The notes beneath the pieces are model-generated. The model saw only the letters and a program-made list of their open reading frames with translations. It ran no database searches and had not been told where the DNA came from. 64,000 bases of DNA from Diaphorobacter caeni (GTDB lineage: Bacteria; Pseudomonadota; Gammaproteobacteria; Burkholderiales; Burkholderiaceae_C): the NCBI RefSeq assembly GCF_015354245.1, contig NZ_JADKYZ010000005.1, positions 124,001 through 188,000 on the forward strand. The letters run 5' to 3'. The translations under genes were made by a program, and so were the position numbers. Every line of letters begins with the position of its first letter. The stretch's first letter is position 1. Positions 7,815-15,699 of this stretch are shown here, in pieces.

Positions 7815-8019
7815 CGCTTGCGCGCCGCAAGTCCATGCTGCCCCGTCAGAAACCGGTGGGTGATAGGATTCCCGGACTCTTGCAGGTCCTGCAGTTTCGC
7901 TTGCCGTGTCCGCCGATTCAGAGCGCACATGCGCGCGTTTTCAGTATTCAGGTATCCAGTGCCTGCAAGGGATGCGTTTTCTCTCATTCCCGTCCACTCC
8001 CTTTGCGAGCCCCCATTCC

Positions 8020-9114
8020 ATGCAACGCCGCCAATTCCTTCTTGTTTCCTCCATTGCCGCATCGTCCGGAACCTTCGGCGTGAGCGCCTTTGCTGCTGCG
8101 CCTGCGAAGGGCGAAGGCTGGCGCGAGTACGAGATCACCACCGAGGTGAACGTGGGCGAGAAGACCGGCGAGGCGCGCGTGTGGGTGCCCGTGCCCATGG
8201 CGCAGCTCGACGGCTACCAGCGCACGCTGGACGTGAAGTTCGATGCACCCGGCGCCACCAAGGCCGAACTGTTATCGATGCCGCGTTCGGATGCGCGCAT
8301 GGTGGCAGTGCACTGGAAGAACACCGAAGCGCCGCAGACCGTGAAGCTCACCACCCGCATCGCCCTGCGCGATCCGTCGGTGGATCTCGGCGCCGCCGGC
8401 ACGGCGCGCAGGCTGCCCGCTTCGGCGCTGCGCGAATATCTGCAGCCCACCTCGCTGGCGCCGCTTGGCGGCATCGTCAAGCAGACGTCCGACAAAATTC
8501 TGGCCGAGGCCGGTCATCCCAAAGACGCCATCGGCAAGGCCCGCGCGATCTACGAATGGATGGTGGTCAACGCCTCGCGTGACGGTGCGGTCGCCGGTTG
8601 CGGCACGGGCGACGTCACCTACATGCTCAACTCGGGCAAGATTTCCGGCAAGTGCGCCGATCTGAACGGTCTCTACACCGCACTGCTGCGCGCGAGCGGC
8701 GTGCCCGCGCGCGACGTCTACGGCGTGCGTGTGGACACCTCCGAGCGCGGCTTCAAGAGCCTCGGCAAGGCCGGCGACATCTCCAAGGCCCAGCACTGCC
8801 GCGCGCAGTTCTATGCGGACGGCTACGGCTGGATTCCGGTCGACCCGGCCGACGTCGCCAAGGTCGCGCTCGAAGAGCAACCCGGCGGCCTGCCCAAGGA
8901 CGACCCCAAGGTGCGCGCCGCGCGCGCCATGCTGTTCGGCGCATGGGAAGGCAACTGGATGGCCTACAACACGGCCGCCGACGTGCGCTTCCCCGGCTCG
9001 GAACTGACCGCGGGCTTCTTCATGTACCCCAACGGCGAATCCGCCAACGGCCGTCTCGACAGCCTCGATCCCGCCCACTTCGCGTACCGCATCACGTCGC
9101 GCAAGCTGGCGTGA
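8020..9114 (+). CDS. Exported transglutaminase-like cysteine protease-fold protein
   Basis: A 364-residue transglutaminase-superfamily protein. The start at 8020 gives MQRRQFLLVSSIAASSG, a signal peptide with a twin-arginine flavour cleaved near AFA at residue 25. The core shows Cys212 in ISGKCADLNGLYTALLRASGVPAR, His259 in AQHCRAQFY, and Asp275 in GWIPVDP, the catalytic triad arrangement. The N-terminal half is a beta-rich domain typical of bacterial members. Its stop codon overlaps the start of a TlpA-like gene, so both act in the periplasm. Substrate unknown; bacterial members are often peptidases or amidases rather than cross-linkers. Confidence 0.85.
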   Translation: MQRRQFLLVSSIAASSGTFGVSAFAAAPAKGEGWREYEITTEVNVGEKTGEARVWVPVPMAQLDGYQRTLDVKFDAPGATKAELLSMPRSDARMVAVHWKNTEAPQTVKLTTRIALRDPSVDLGAAGTARRLPASALREYLQPTSLAPLGGIVKQTSDKILAEAGHPKDAIGKARAIYEWMVVNASRDGAVAGCGTGDVTYMLNSGKISGKCADLNGLYTALLRASGVPARDVYGVRVDTSERGFKSLGKAGDISKAQHCRAQFYADGYGWIPVDPADVAKVALEEQPGGLPKDDPKVRAARAMLFGAWEGNWMAYNTAADVRFPGSELTAGFFMYPNGESANGRLDSLDPAHFAYRITSRKLA

Positions 9115-9683
9115 TGATCGCCGCGGAGCATTCCATGGAACAAGGTATCGACCGGCGCAAGAGCCTGCAACTGCTGGGCGGTGCCGCCCTGATGGCCGCC
9201 GCCGGTGGCGTGCGCGCTGCGGGCGGCGACGAGCCCTCCCAGGGCAAGCTCATGCCGTGGACGCGCGGCGCAGCGCCCGCGCTCTCGGCCCTCACCATGG
9301 AAGGCCGCAAGGTCACGCTGCAGGACTACGTCGGTGAGCCGCTGATCCTGAATTTCTGGGCGTCCTACTGCGGCCCGTGCCGCCTCGAGATGCCCACGTT
9401 CAGCATGCTGCTCGATCTCTACAGCGACAAGAAGCTGCGCGTGCTGGCGGTGAACCACGGCGAGATGCCCGCGCGCATCGCGCAGTTTCTCCAAGCCGTT
9501 CCGTTCACCGGCGACGTGCTGCTCGACCGCAGCCAGAAGCAACTGGCCGCGTGGGGCGGGCGCGCGCTGCCCACGAGCTTCATCATCGACGCCAAGGGCC
9601 GCGTGCGCTTCTGGCACATCGGCGAACTCGACTGGACCGCGTGGGACGCGCAGTCCAAGCTGCAGCAGGTCATCGAGGGTTGA
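9114..9683 (+). CDS. TlpA-like periplasmic thiol:disulfide oxidoreductase
   Basis: A 189-residue thioredoxin-fold protein with an N-terminal export signal (DRRKSLQLLGGAALMAAAGG) and the redox motif Cys86-Gly-Pro-Cys89 in FWASYCGPCRLEMPTF, typical of TlpA/ResA reductases. The cis-Pro is in ALPTSFIID. The ATG at 9114 overlaps the transglutaminase stop (TGATG), indicating translational coupling; a second ATG at 9135 is possible. It may keep the catalytic Cys of its upstream neighbour reduced, which is inference from coupling. It is convergent with the PAS-LuxR gene. Confidence 0.87.
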   Translation: MIAAEHSMEQGIDRRKSLQLLGGAALMAAAGGVRAAGGDEPSQGKLMPWTRGAAPALSALTMEGRKVTLQDYVGEPLILNFWASYCGPCRLEMPTFSMLLDLYSDKKLRVLAVNHGEMPARIAQFLQAVPFTGDVLLDRSQKQLAAWGGRALPTSFIIDAKGRVRFWHIGELDWTAWDAQSKLQQVIEG

Positions 9684-9716
9684 GCGCGCTTGCGCTCAGC
9701 GCATGACTCAGACGAT

Positions 9717-10274
9717 TCAGATGCGCCCCACGAGCCGCGCGATCAGCTCGGCCGTGCTCGACACGTCGAACTTGGTGAACAAGCGCCCGCGATGCGCCTC
9801 CACGGTGCGAAAGCTGATGCCCAGATCGGCGGCGATCTGCTTGCTCGACTTGCCCGACACCAACGAGCGCGCGATCTGCCGCTCGCGCGCCGTCAGCGGC
9901 GTGGTCACCGGGCGCTCGGCCGACATGTCCTCGAACACCCAGACCGAGAGCGCGAACGGGTCCGTGCGATCGGCCGTGCGGCCCGCCACATGGCACCAGA
10001 ACAGCGTGCCGTCCTGCTTGCGCATGATGCGGTCATCGGCGTAGTTGCCGGTCTCGCGCATCAGCGCCAACGCGCGCGAGCCCGTGTCCTCGAACTCCGA
10101 AGCCGACGGATAGAGCACCGCAAGCGACTGCCCGAGCAGCGTCTCGGGCGGATAGCCGAAGATGTCGCAGAAGCTCTGGTTGTACGAGCGGATCTGCCGA
10201 TGCTGCGCCACCAGCAGGCCGACGGGCGCGAGGTCAAAGACCAGAAGCTGATGATCGATTGCGCTGTCGGCCAT
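9717..10274 (-). CDS. PAS-LuxR transcriptional regulator
   Basis: A 185-residue two-domain regulator. A PAS sensor occupies residues ~8-120 (LAPVGLLVAQHRQIRSYNQSF... FGYPPETLLGQ...MRKQDGTLFWCHVAGR), followed by a LuxR/GerE helix-turn-helix (LTARERQIARSLVSGKSSKQIAADLGISFRTVEAHR in consecutive segments). There is no receiver domain, so it senses a ligand or redox cue directly. It lies 80 bp downstream of, and on the same strand as, the CoA-transferase genes, so it may be the last gene of that operon or a separate unit controlling it. Small PAS-LuxR proteins like this often accompany aromatic or acid catabolism. Confidence 0.85.
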   Translation of the reverse strand: MADSAIDHQLLVFDLAPVGLLVAQHRQIRSYNQSFCDIFGYPPETLLGQSLAVLYPSASEFEDTGSRALALMRETGNYADDRIMRKQDGTLFWCHVAGRTADRTDPFALSVWVFEDMSAERPVTTPLTARERQIARSLVSGKSSKQIAADLGISFRTVEAHRGRLFTKFDVSSTAELIARLVGRI

Positions 10275-10354
10275 GGCCAGAAGAAGAGGGCGGGATGCGG
10301 TGCGTGGGGGAATGGAAATGCCGCCCGCATGTTACCCCGCCGCGTCCGACTTTT

Positions 10355-11005
10355 TCAGGCTTTGTGCAGCGGCGCTCCCGTCATTGCCTGCAGCGTCTGG
10401 AAATCGAGGCCCGGGACCATGGACCGCACGACGAGTCCGTCCTGGGTCACGTCGATCACAGCGCAGTCGGTGTAGATGCGGTTGACCACGCCCGCGCCGG
10501 TCAGCGGATAGGTGCAGGCCTCGACGATCTTGGGCTTTCCGTCCTTGGTCGTGTGCTCCATCACCACGATGACTTTCTTGGCTCCCGCCACGAGATCCAT
10601 CGCGCCGCCGACGGCGGGAATCGCATCGGGCGCGCCGGTGTCCCAGTTGGCGAGATCACCGTTGCTCGCCACCTGGAAGGCTCCGAGCACCGAGACGTCG
10701 ATGTGTCCGCCGCGCATCATCGCGAACGACATGCTGTGGTCGCAGATGGACGCGCCCGCCAGCAGCGAGACGGGCTCCTTGCTGGCGTTGAGCAGGCTCG
10801 GATCGACCGTGCCGTCCTTGGGGCCGGGGCCCATGCCGAGGATGCCGTTCTCGCTGTGCAGGATCACGTCGCGGCCTTCTGGAAGGCATTTGGAGATCAG
10901 CGTTGGAATGCCGATACCGAGGTTCACGTAGCTGCCGTCGGGGATGTCCATGGCGACGGCGCGCGCCATCTCCTCGCGGCTCAGGCGTTGAAAAGTGGCG
11001 CTCAT
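10355..11005 (-). CDS. 3-oxoacid CoA-transferase, subunit B
   Basis: A 216-residue beta subunit of a family I CoA-transferase (PcaJ/ScoB type), which moves CoA from succinyl-CoA or acetyl-CoA to a carboxylic or 3-oxo acid. The catalytic glutamate is Glu52 in HSENGILGMGP, preceded by VNLGIGIPTLIS. The ATG overlaps the subunit A stop codon as ATGA (11002-11005), so the two subunits are translationally coupled. It is the last enzyme gene of the 10355-19769 operon. Position suggests that it activates the free acid or recycles a ketoacid; the acceptor acid is unknown. Confidence 0.9.
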   Translation of the reverse strand: MSATFQRLSREEMARAVAMDIPDGSYVNLGIGIPTLISKCLPEGRDVILHSENGILGMGPGPKDGTVDPSLLNASKEPVSLLAGASICDHSMSFAMMRGGHIDVSVLGAFQVASNGDLANWDTGAPDAIPAVGGAMDLVAGAKKVIVVMEHTTKDGKPKIVEACTYPLTGAGVVNRIYTDCAVIDVTQDGLVVRSMVPGLDFQTLQAMTGAPLHKA

Positions 11006-11700
11006 GATGGGACTCCTTGCGTGACCGGTATCTTGACCACGCGCTGCACGAAGATGCCGGGCAGCATCACGTTCTCGGGCACGAAGCCGCCCAGCGGCAC
11101 GATCTCGTCGACCTGCGCGACGGCGTTCTTCGCGGCCATGCACATCACCGGACCGAAATTGCGCTCGGCATTGCGGAACATGAGATTGCCCCAGGGGTCC
11201 GCAGCGCGCGCCTTCACGAACGCGAAGTCGCCGTGCAGCGGATTCTCGAGCACGTAGCCGACGCCGTCGATCACGCGCGTCTCCTTGCCCGCCGCGAGCG
11301 TGGTGCCGTAGGACGTGGGCGTGAAGAACGGACCGAGCCCCGAGCCCGCCGCGCGCATGCGCTCGGCCATGGTGCCCTGCGGCACGCATTCGAGCTCGAT
11401 CTTGCCCGCGCGATACCACTCGGCGAAAGCGTCGGCGTTGGGAATCTTGGGATTGGAGTTGCGTGCGAACGAGCACACCATGCGGCGCACGCGGCCGGCT
11501 TCGATGAGCTGGCTCAGGCCGTATTTGCCGTTGCCCGCGTTGTTGTTGACGATGGTGAGCTCGCGCGCGCCCTGATCGAGCAACGCGCAGACCAGCTCGG
11601 TCGGCACGCCCGAGATGCCGAAGCCGCCGATCATGATGACCGCGCCATCGGGCACGCCCTGCACGGCGGCCTGCAGTGAATCGACGACCTTGTTCAGCAT
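11002..11700 (-). CDS. 3-oxoacid CoA-transferase, subunit A
   Basis: A 232-residue alpha subunit (PcaI/ScoA type). The start MLNKVVDSLQAAV at 11700 matches the family N-terminus; the frame is open further upstream but without similarity. The glycine loop GGFGISGVPTELV (about 23-35) binds CoA, and the ELTIVNNNAG, YRAGKIELECVPQGTMAERMRA and GDFAFVKARAADPWGNL segments are typical. It is coupled to subunit B by a 4-bp overlap and follows the thiolase-like gene by 28 bp. Confidence 0.9.
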   Translation of the reverse strand: MLNKVVDSLQAAVQGVPDGAVIMIGGFGISGVPTELVCALLDQGARELTIVNNNAGNGKYGLSQLIEAGRVRRMVCSFARNSNPKIPNADAFAEWYRAGKIELECVPQGTMAERMRAAGSGLGPFFTPTSYGTTLAAGKETRVIDGVGYVLENPLHGDFAFVKARAADPWGNLMFRNAERNFGPVMCMAAKNAVAQVDEIVPLGGFVPENVMLPGIFVQRVVKIPVTQGVPS

Positions 11701-11728
11701 GCCGTGCCTCCCGTGAAAATGCGGTGCG

Positions 11729-12886
11729 TCACAGCGTCTCCTCCAGTCCGAAGAGGGCCGTGGACTGGCTCGACAGCGTGCCGCCGTTGCCATGCGCGAG
11801 CGCGATCTTCGCGTCCTTCACCTGGCGTTCGCCGCATTCTCCGCGCAGCTGTCGCACGGCCTCGATGACGAGGAAGATGCCGTACATGCCCGGATGCACG
11901 CACGAGAGTCCGCCCCCGTTGGTGTTGACCGGCAGGTGTCCGCCGGGCGCGATGCCGCCATTCTGCACGAACGCGCCAGCCTCGCCCTTCTTGCAGAAAC
12001 CGAGGTCTTCAAGGAACAGCAGCGTGTTGATGGTGAACGCGTCATACAGGCCCACCACGTCCACGTCGCTTGGCTTGAGGCCCGCCATCTCGAACGCGCG
12101 CTGGCCCGATTCGCTCGCCGAAGTGACGGTGAGGTTCTCCATGCACGAGATCTGCCGGTTCCACACGGCCGTGGCGTTGCCGAGCACGTAGACGGGCTTT
12201 TGCTTCTGCGCCTTGGCGCGGTCCGCGCGCATGAGCACGAACGCGCCCGCGCCGTCGGTGACGAGGCAGCAGTCGCGCACGGTCAATGGTGTGGAGATCA
12301 TGCGGGCGTTGAGCACGTCGTCGATGCTCAGCGGATCGCGCGCATACGCTTCCGGGTTGAGCTGCGCCCAGCGGCGCGCGGCCACGGCCACCTCGGCGAG
12401 CTGCTCGCGCGTGGTGCCGAACTCGTGCATGTGGCGCGAGGCCGCAAGCGCATAGGCCGTGGGCGGCAGCATCGGCTGGTAGGGGTGCTCGTAGGGCAGC
12501 GGATCGACCAGCTTGAACGCCTCCGACATCGCCTTGCGTGAGAACGTGCCGGTCTTCTGCGTGCTGCCGTAGCAGACCAGCACGGCGTTGCACTGGCCGC
12601 TCTCGAGCGCCAGCATCGCGGGCATCAGATGCGCGATGAAGCTCGATCCGCCCAGCATGGTGCTGTCGATGAACTTGGGGCGCAGGCCCAGATATTCGGC
12701 CGTGGGCATCGCCCACATGCTTGCCGCCGAACTGCAGGTGGCGAGGCCGTCGATGTCCTGCATGGTGAGGCCCGCATCGGCCACTGCCTTGGTCGCGGCC
12801 TGGGCGAGGATTTCCATCGCTGTGAAGCCATGGGCCTCGCCGATGCCGGCCTGGCCCACGCCGACGATGGCGGACTTGCCGCGCAT
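11729..12886 (-). CDS. Thiolase-like protein of lipid-transfer/Ltp2 type
   Basis: A 385-residue thiolase-fold protein of the lipid-transfer-type subgroup. The usual nucleophilic Cys region is replaced by DSTMLGGSSFIAHL (about 74-87), with no Cys; a Cys does occur earlier in LATCSSAAS. The C-terminal GGGLSCVHPGMYG retains the His loop, and GLYDAFTINTLLFLEDLGF contains the YDAF tyrosine motif found in Ltp2-type aldolases. The gene is paired with a DUF35 Zn-ribbon gene 11 bp upstream, as in Ltp2-ChsH2 complexes. The reaction could be retro-aldol rather than retro-Claisen cleavage of an acyl-CoA; sequence alone does not settle it. Confidence 0.8.
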   Translation of the reverse strand: MRGKSAIVGVGQAGIGEAHGFTAMEILAQAATKAVADAGLTMQDIDGLATCSSAASMWAMPTAEYLGLRPKFIDSTMLGGSSFIAHLMPAMLALESGQCNAVLVCYGSTQKTGTFSRKAMSEAFKLVDPLPYEHPYQPMLPPTAYALAASRHMHEFGTTREQLAEVAVAARRWAQLNPEAYARDPLSIDDVLNARMISTPLTVRDCCLVTDGAGAFVLMRADRAKAQKQKPVYVLGNATAVWNRQISCMENLTVTSASESGQRAFEMAGLKPSDVDVVGLYDAFTINTLLFLEDLGFCKKGEAGAFVQNGGIAPGGHLPVNTNGGGLSCVHPGMYGIFLVIEAVRQLRGECGERQVKDAKIALAHGNGGTLSSQSTALFGLEETL

Positions 12887-12897
12887 GTGCTGAAGAC

Positions 12898-13308
12898 TCA
12901 ATGCGTGCCTCCGTTCTGCGTCTGTTTCTGGGACGGTGCAAACACCACGAGCGGGCTTCCTTCCTTGTCCATGATGCGCGCGGTGACCGGCATGCCGATC
13001 GTCACCGTGTGCGGATCGCAGTCGACCACATGGCTCATCATGCGCACGCCTTCGGCGAGGTCGATGAGCACGACGGCGTAGTCGGTGTCGGTGCCGGGCT
13101 TGCCCATCACCACGCCGCAGGCGTAGACGGTTCCGGCGCCGCTGGCGGCCTTCCATGTCAGCTGCGTGCTGCCGCAATGCGGACACAGCACGCGCGGATA
13201 GAAGATGTGGCGCGCGCAGCCGCCGCATTGCTGGATGCGGAACTCGCCGCGCGCGAGATGGTCCTGAAAGGCCGCGTCGGGCCCGTGGGTGGTGTGCTCG
13301 TTCGTCAT
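12898..13308 (-). CDS. DUF35 OB-fold/Zn-ribbon partner of thiolase-like protein
   Basis: A 136-residue protein with an N-terminal rubredoxin-like zinc ribbon (Cys-x2-Cys in QQCGGCARH and Cys-x2-Cys in VLCPHCGST) followed by an acyl-CoA-binding OB fold (GAGTVYACGVV... DYAVVLIDLAEGVRMMSHVV). DUF35 proteins form complexes with lipid-transfer-type thiolases or aldolases. Its ATG overlaps the stop of the upstream FadJ-like gene (ATGA at 13305-13308), and the thiolase-like gene starts 11 bp after it, so stoichiometric production is likely. Confidence 0.88.
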   Translation of the reverse strand: MTNEHTTHGPDAAFQDHLARGEFRIQQCGGCARHIFYPRVLCPHCGSTQLTWKAASGAGTVYACGVVMGKPGTDTDYAVVLIDLAEGVRMMSHVVDCDPHTVTIGMPVTARIMDKEGSPLVVFAPSQKQTQNGGTH

Positions 13309-15446
13309 GTTTTGGAGGTGTGAACTTCGTACGAGGAGATCGGCTTGCCTTCGGCCACCAGCTTTTCGAGCAGCGGCGCGGGCGTCCACAGCTCGCCGTG
13401 GGTCTGGTGGAACTCGCGGATGCGCTCCAGCACCTTGGGCAGGCCCACGGTGTCGGCATGGAACAGCGGGCCGCCGCGACCTGCGGGGAAGCCGTAGCCG
13501 TTCACGTAGATCACGTCGATGTCGCTGCCGCGCTGCGCGATGCCGTCTTCGAGAATGCGCGCGGCCTCGTTGACCAGCGCGTACATCGTGCGCTCGACCA
13601 CCTCCTCGTCGGTGATGGCGCGGCGCGTGATGCCCGACTCGGCGGCGCAGGCCTGGATGATTTCCTCGACCTTGGGATCGGGCAGAGGCGCGCGACTGCC
13701 GGCTTCATAGCGATAGAAGCCTTCGCCGGTCTTCTGGCCGAGGCGGCCCGATTCGCAGAGCCGGTCGGCGATCTTGCAGTAGCGGATGTGCTTGGGGCGC
13801 GTCGGCGCGAGGCGCTTGCGCGCGGCCCAGCTGATGTCCAGACCCGCCATGTCGCCCATGCGCAGCGGCCCCATCGCGAGGCCGAAGCGCTCGAGCGCCT
13901 GATCGACCTGCTGCGGCGTCGCGCCTTCCTCGAGCAGGAAGTGCGCTTCACGCGTGTACGGGCTGACCATGCGGTTGCCGACGAAGCCATCGCATACGCC
14001 GACCACGGCCGGAATCTTGCCGATGCGCTTGGCCACATGCAGCACGGTGGCCAGCACGTCGGGCGCGGTGGCATCGCCGCGCACGATCTCGAGCAGCTTC
14101 ATCACGTTGGCGGGGCTGAAGAAATGCAGCCCGACCACATCCTGCGGACGTTGGGTGACGGCGGCGATGGCGTTGATGTCGAGGCGCGAGGTGTTGGTCG
14201 CGAGGATCGCGCCGGGCTTGCAGATGGCGTCGAGCTGCTTGAACAGATCGTGCTTGACGGCCATGTCCTCGAAGGCCGCCTCGATCACCAGATCGACGTC
14301 GGCGAGCTGGGACATGTCGGTCGTGCCGTGGATGCGGTCCACGCGGGTCTGCATGTCCTTGGCGTCGAGCTTGCCCTTGCTCACGGTGGCCTCGTAGTTG
14401 CGGCGGATGGTGGCAAGACCCTTCTGCAGATTCGCGTCGGTGACCTCGACCAGCGTGACCGGATAGCCCGCGTTGGCGAACGCCATCGAGATGCCGCCTC
14501 CCATGGTGCCCGCGCCGATCACGCCCACGCGCTGCACGGTGCGCAGCGGCGCATCCTGCGCATCGCGTGGTGGCTTGGCGGCCTCGCGCTCGGCGAAGAA
14601 CAGATGGCGGATCGCCTTGGACTGCGTGCCGTTGACCAGCTCCATGAAACGCGCGCGCTCGAACTTCAAGCCGTCTTCGAGCGAGCTCTTCGTGGACTCT
14701 TCCACGCAGGCGATGCACTGCAGCGGCGCGTCCATGCCGCGCGCCGTCTTGCGGGCGCTGGCGCGGGCCTGCTCGAAGAGTTCGGCGGCATTGGCGGGCA
14801 CGTTCTCCGCGAGCGCTCCGGTGGCGCGCAGCGCGGTCGCGGGGGAGAGCTTGGAAGCGAAGGCGACGGCGTTGTCGAGCAGGTGGTCGTCGAACACCGC
14901 ATCCAGCATGCCTGCGGCCAGCGCGGCCGGTGCCTTGACGGTCTTGCCGGAGACGATCCAGTCCAGCGCCTTCTCCACGCCGATGAGGCGCGGCAGCCGC
15001 TGCGTGCCGCCGCCGCCCGGCAGCAGGCCGAGCTTCACTTCGGGCAGCGCCACGTTCGCATCGGACAGCGCCACGCGCCAGTGGCAGCCGAGCGCCATCT
15101 CCAGCCCACCGCCGAGCGCCGACCCGTGGATGGCGGCGACGACGGGTTTGGAGAGATGTTCGATGCGCCAGATGAGCTGCGGCGTCGTGGGTTCCGACGT
15201 GCTTTTGGGTGTGTTGAATTCGCGGATGTCCGCGCCGCCCGAGAACATGCGGCCATCGCCCATCACGACGATGGCGTCGATGTCCGCATCGGCTACGGCC
15301 GCGTCGAGCCCCGCGCTCACCTGCTGGCGCAACGCGAACGAGATGCCGTTGACGGGCGGGTTCGACCAGGTGATGACGGCCACGCGACCATGGCGTGCGA
15401 AGGGGGTGGCGCCGGGCGCTGCCGTGGTGTTGTCTGCGCCGCTCAT
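13305..15446 (-). CDS. Bifunctional enoyl-CoA hydratase/3-hydroxyacyl-CoA dehydrogenase (FadJ-like)
   Basis: A 713-residue fusion. Residues ~15-200 are a crotonase domain (SGGADIREFNT oxyanion segment; HGSALGGGLEMALGCHWRVA; PEVKLGLLPGGGGTQRL). Residues ~305-700 are a 3-hydroxyacyl-CoA dehydrogenase with the NAD loop VIGAGTMGGGISMAFANAG and the HFFSPANVMKLLEIV substrate segment. It hydrates an enoyl-CoA and oxidises the product to a 3-oxoacyl-CoA in the cytoplasm. The ATG overlaps the biotin-carrier stop (ATGA at 15443-15446), and the stop overlaps the DUF35 start. The gene is part of a dedicated acyl-CoA operon and not paired with a FadA, so it is probably substrate-specialised. Confidence 0.9.
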   Translation of the reverse strand: MSGADNTTAAPGATPFARHGRVAVITWSNPPVNGISFALRQQVSAGLDAAVADADIDAIVVMGDGRMFSGGADIREFNTPKSTSEPTTPQLIWRIEHLSKPVVAAIHGSALGGGLEMALGCHWRVALSDANVALPEVKLGLLPGGGGTQRLPRLIGVEKALDWIVSGKTVKAPAALAAGMLDAVFDDHLLDNAVAFASKLSPATALRATGALAENVPANAAELFEQARASARKTARGMDAPLQCIACVEESTKSSLEDGLKFERARFMELVNGTQSKAIRHLFFAEREAAKPPRDAQDAPLRTVQRVGVIGAGTMGGGISMAFANAGYPVTLVEVTDANLQKGLATIRRNYEATVSKGKLDAKDMQTRVDRIHGTTDMSQLADVDLVIEAAFEDMAVKHDLFKQLDAICKPGAILATNTSRLDINAIAAVTQRPQDVVGLHFFSPANVMKLLEIVRGDATAPDVLATVLHVAKRIGKIPAVVGVCDGFVGNRMVSPYTREAHFLLEEGATPQQVDQALERFGLAMGPLRMGDMAGLDISWAARKRLAPTRPKHIRYCKIADRLCESGRLGQKTGEGFYRYEAGSRAPLPDPKVEEIIQACAAESGITRRAITDEEVVERTMYALVNEAARILEDGIAQRGSDIDVIYVNGYGFPAGRGGPLFHADTVGLPKVLERIREFHQTHGELWTPAPLLEKLVAEGKPISSYEVHTSKT

Positions 15447-15658
15447 TGCAGCTCCACGAGTGCTTGGCCTTCCGTCACTTCGTCGCCCTCGGCCACGAGA
15501 AAGCGCGCAACGGTGCCCGCGCTTTCGGCTTCGACGGGAATTTCCATCTTCATCGATTCGACGATGAGCACGGCGTCGCCCGAAGCGACGGAGGATTGCG
15601 GCTCGACGCAGAGGCTCACGACGCGGCCGGAGAGAGGAGAGGAAATGGTGGTGGGCAT
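15443..15658 (-). CDS. Stand-alone 71-residue biotin carboxyl carrier protein
   Basis: A single biotinyl/lipoyl domain of 71 residues with the biotinylation site Lys37 in VESMKMEIPVEA. In methylcrotonyl- and propionyl-CoA carboxylases this domain is normally fused to the biotin carboxylase subunit; here it is separate, between the biotin carboxylase and FadJ-like genes. It should shuttle carboxybiotin between the products of 15700-17097 and 17108-18655. Its stop overlaps the next start by ATGA. Confidence 0.9.
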   Translation of the reverse strand: MPTTISSPLSGRVVSLCVEPQSSVASGDAVLIVESMKMEIPVEAESAGTVARFLVAEGDEVTEGQALVELQ

Positions 15659-15699
15659 GGCGGGTCCTGTCGGGTGAATGGGTTCGTTGAAGCGGTTGT

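Noticed and set aside
9681-9698. Hairpin TGAGCGC-GCTT-GCGCTCA at the TlpA-like stop codon as a terminator
   Set aside because: The stem is short, overlaps the stop codon and has no T-run in either direction; possible but not supported.
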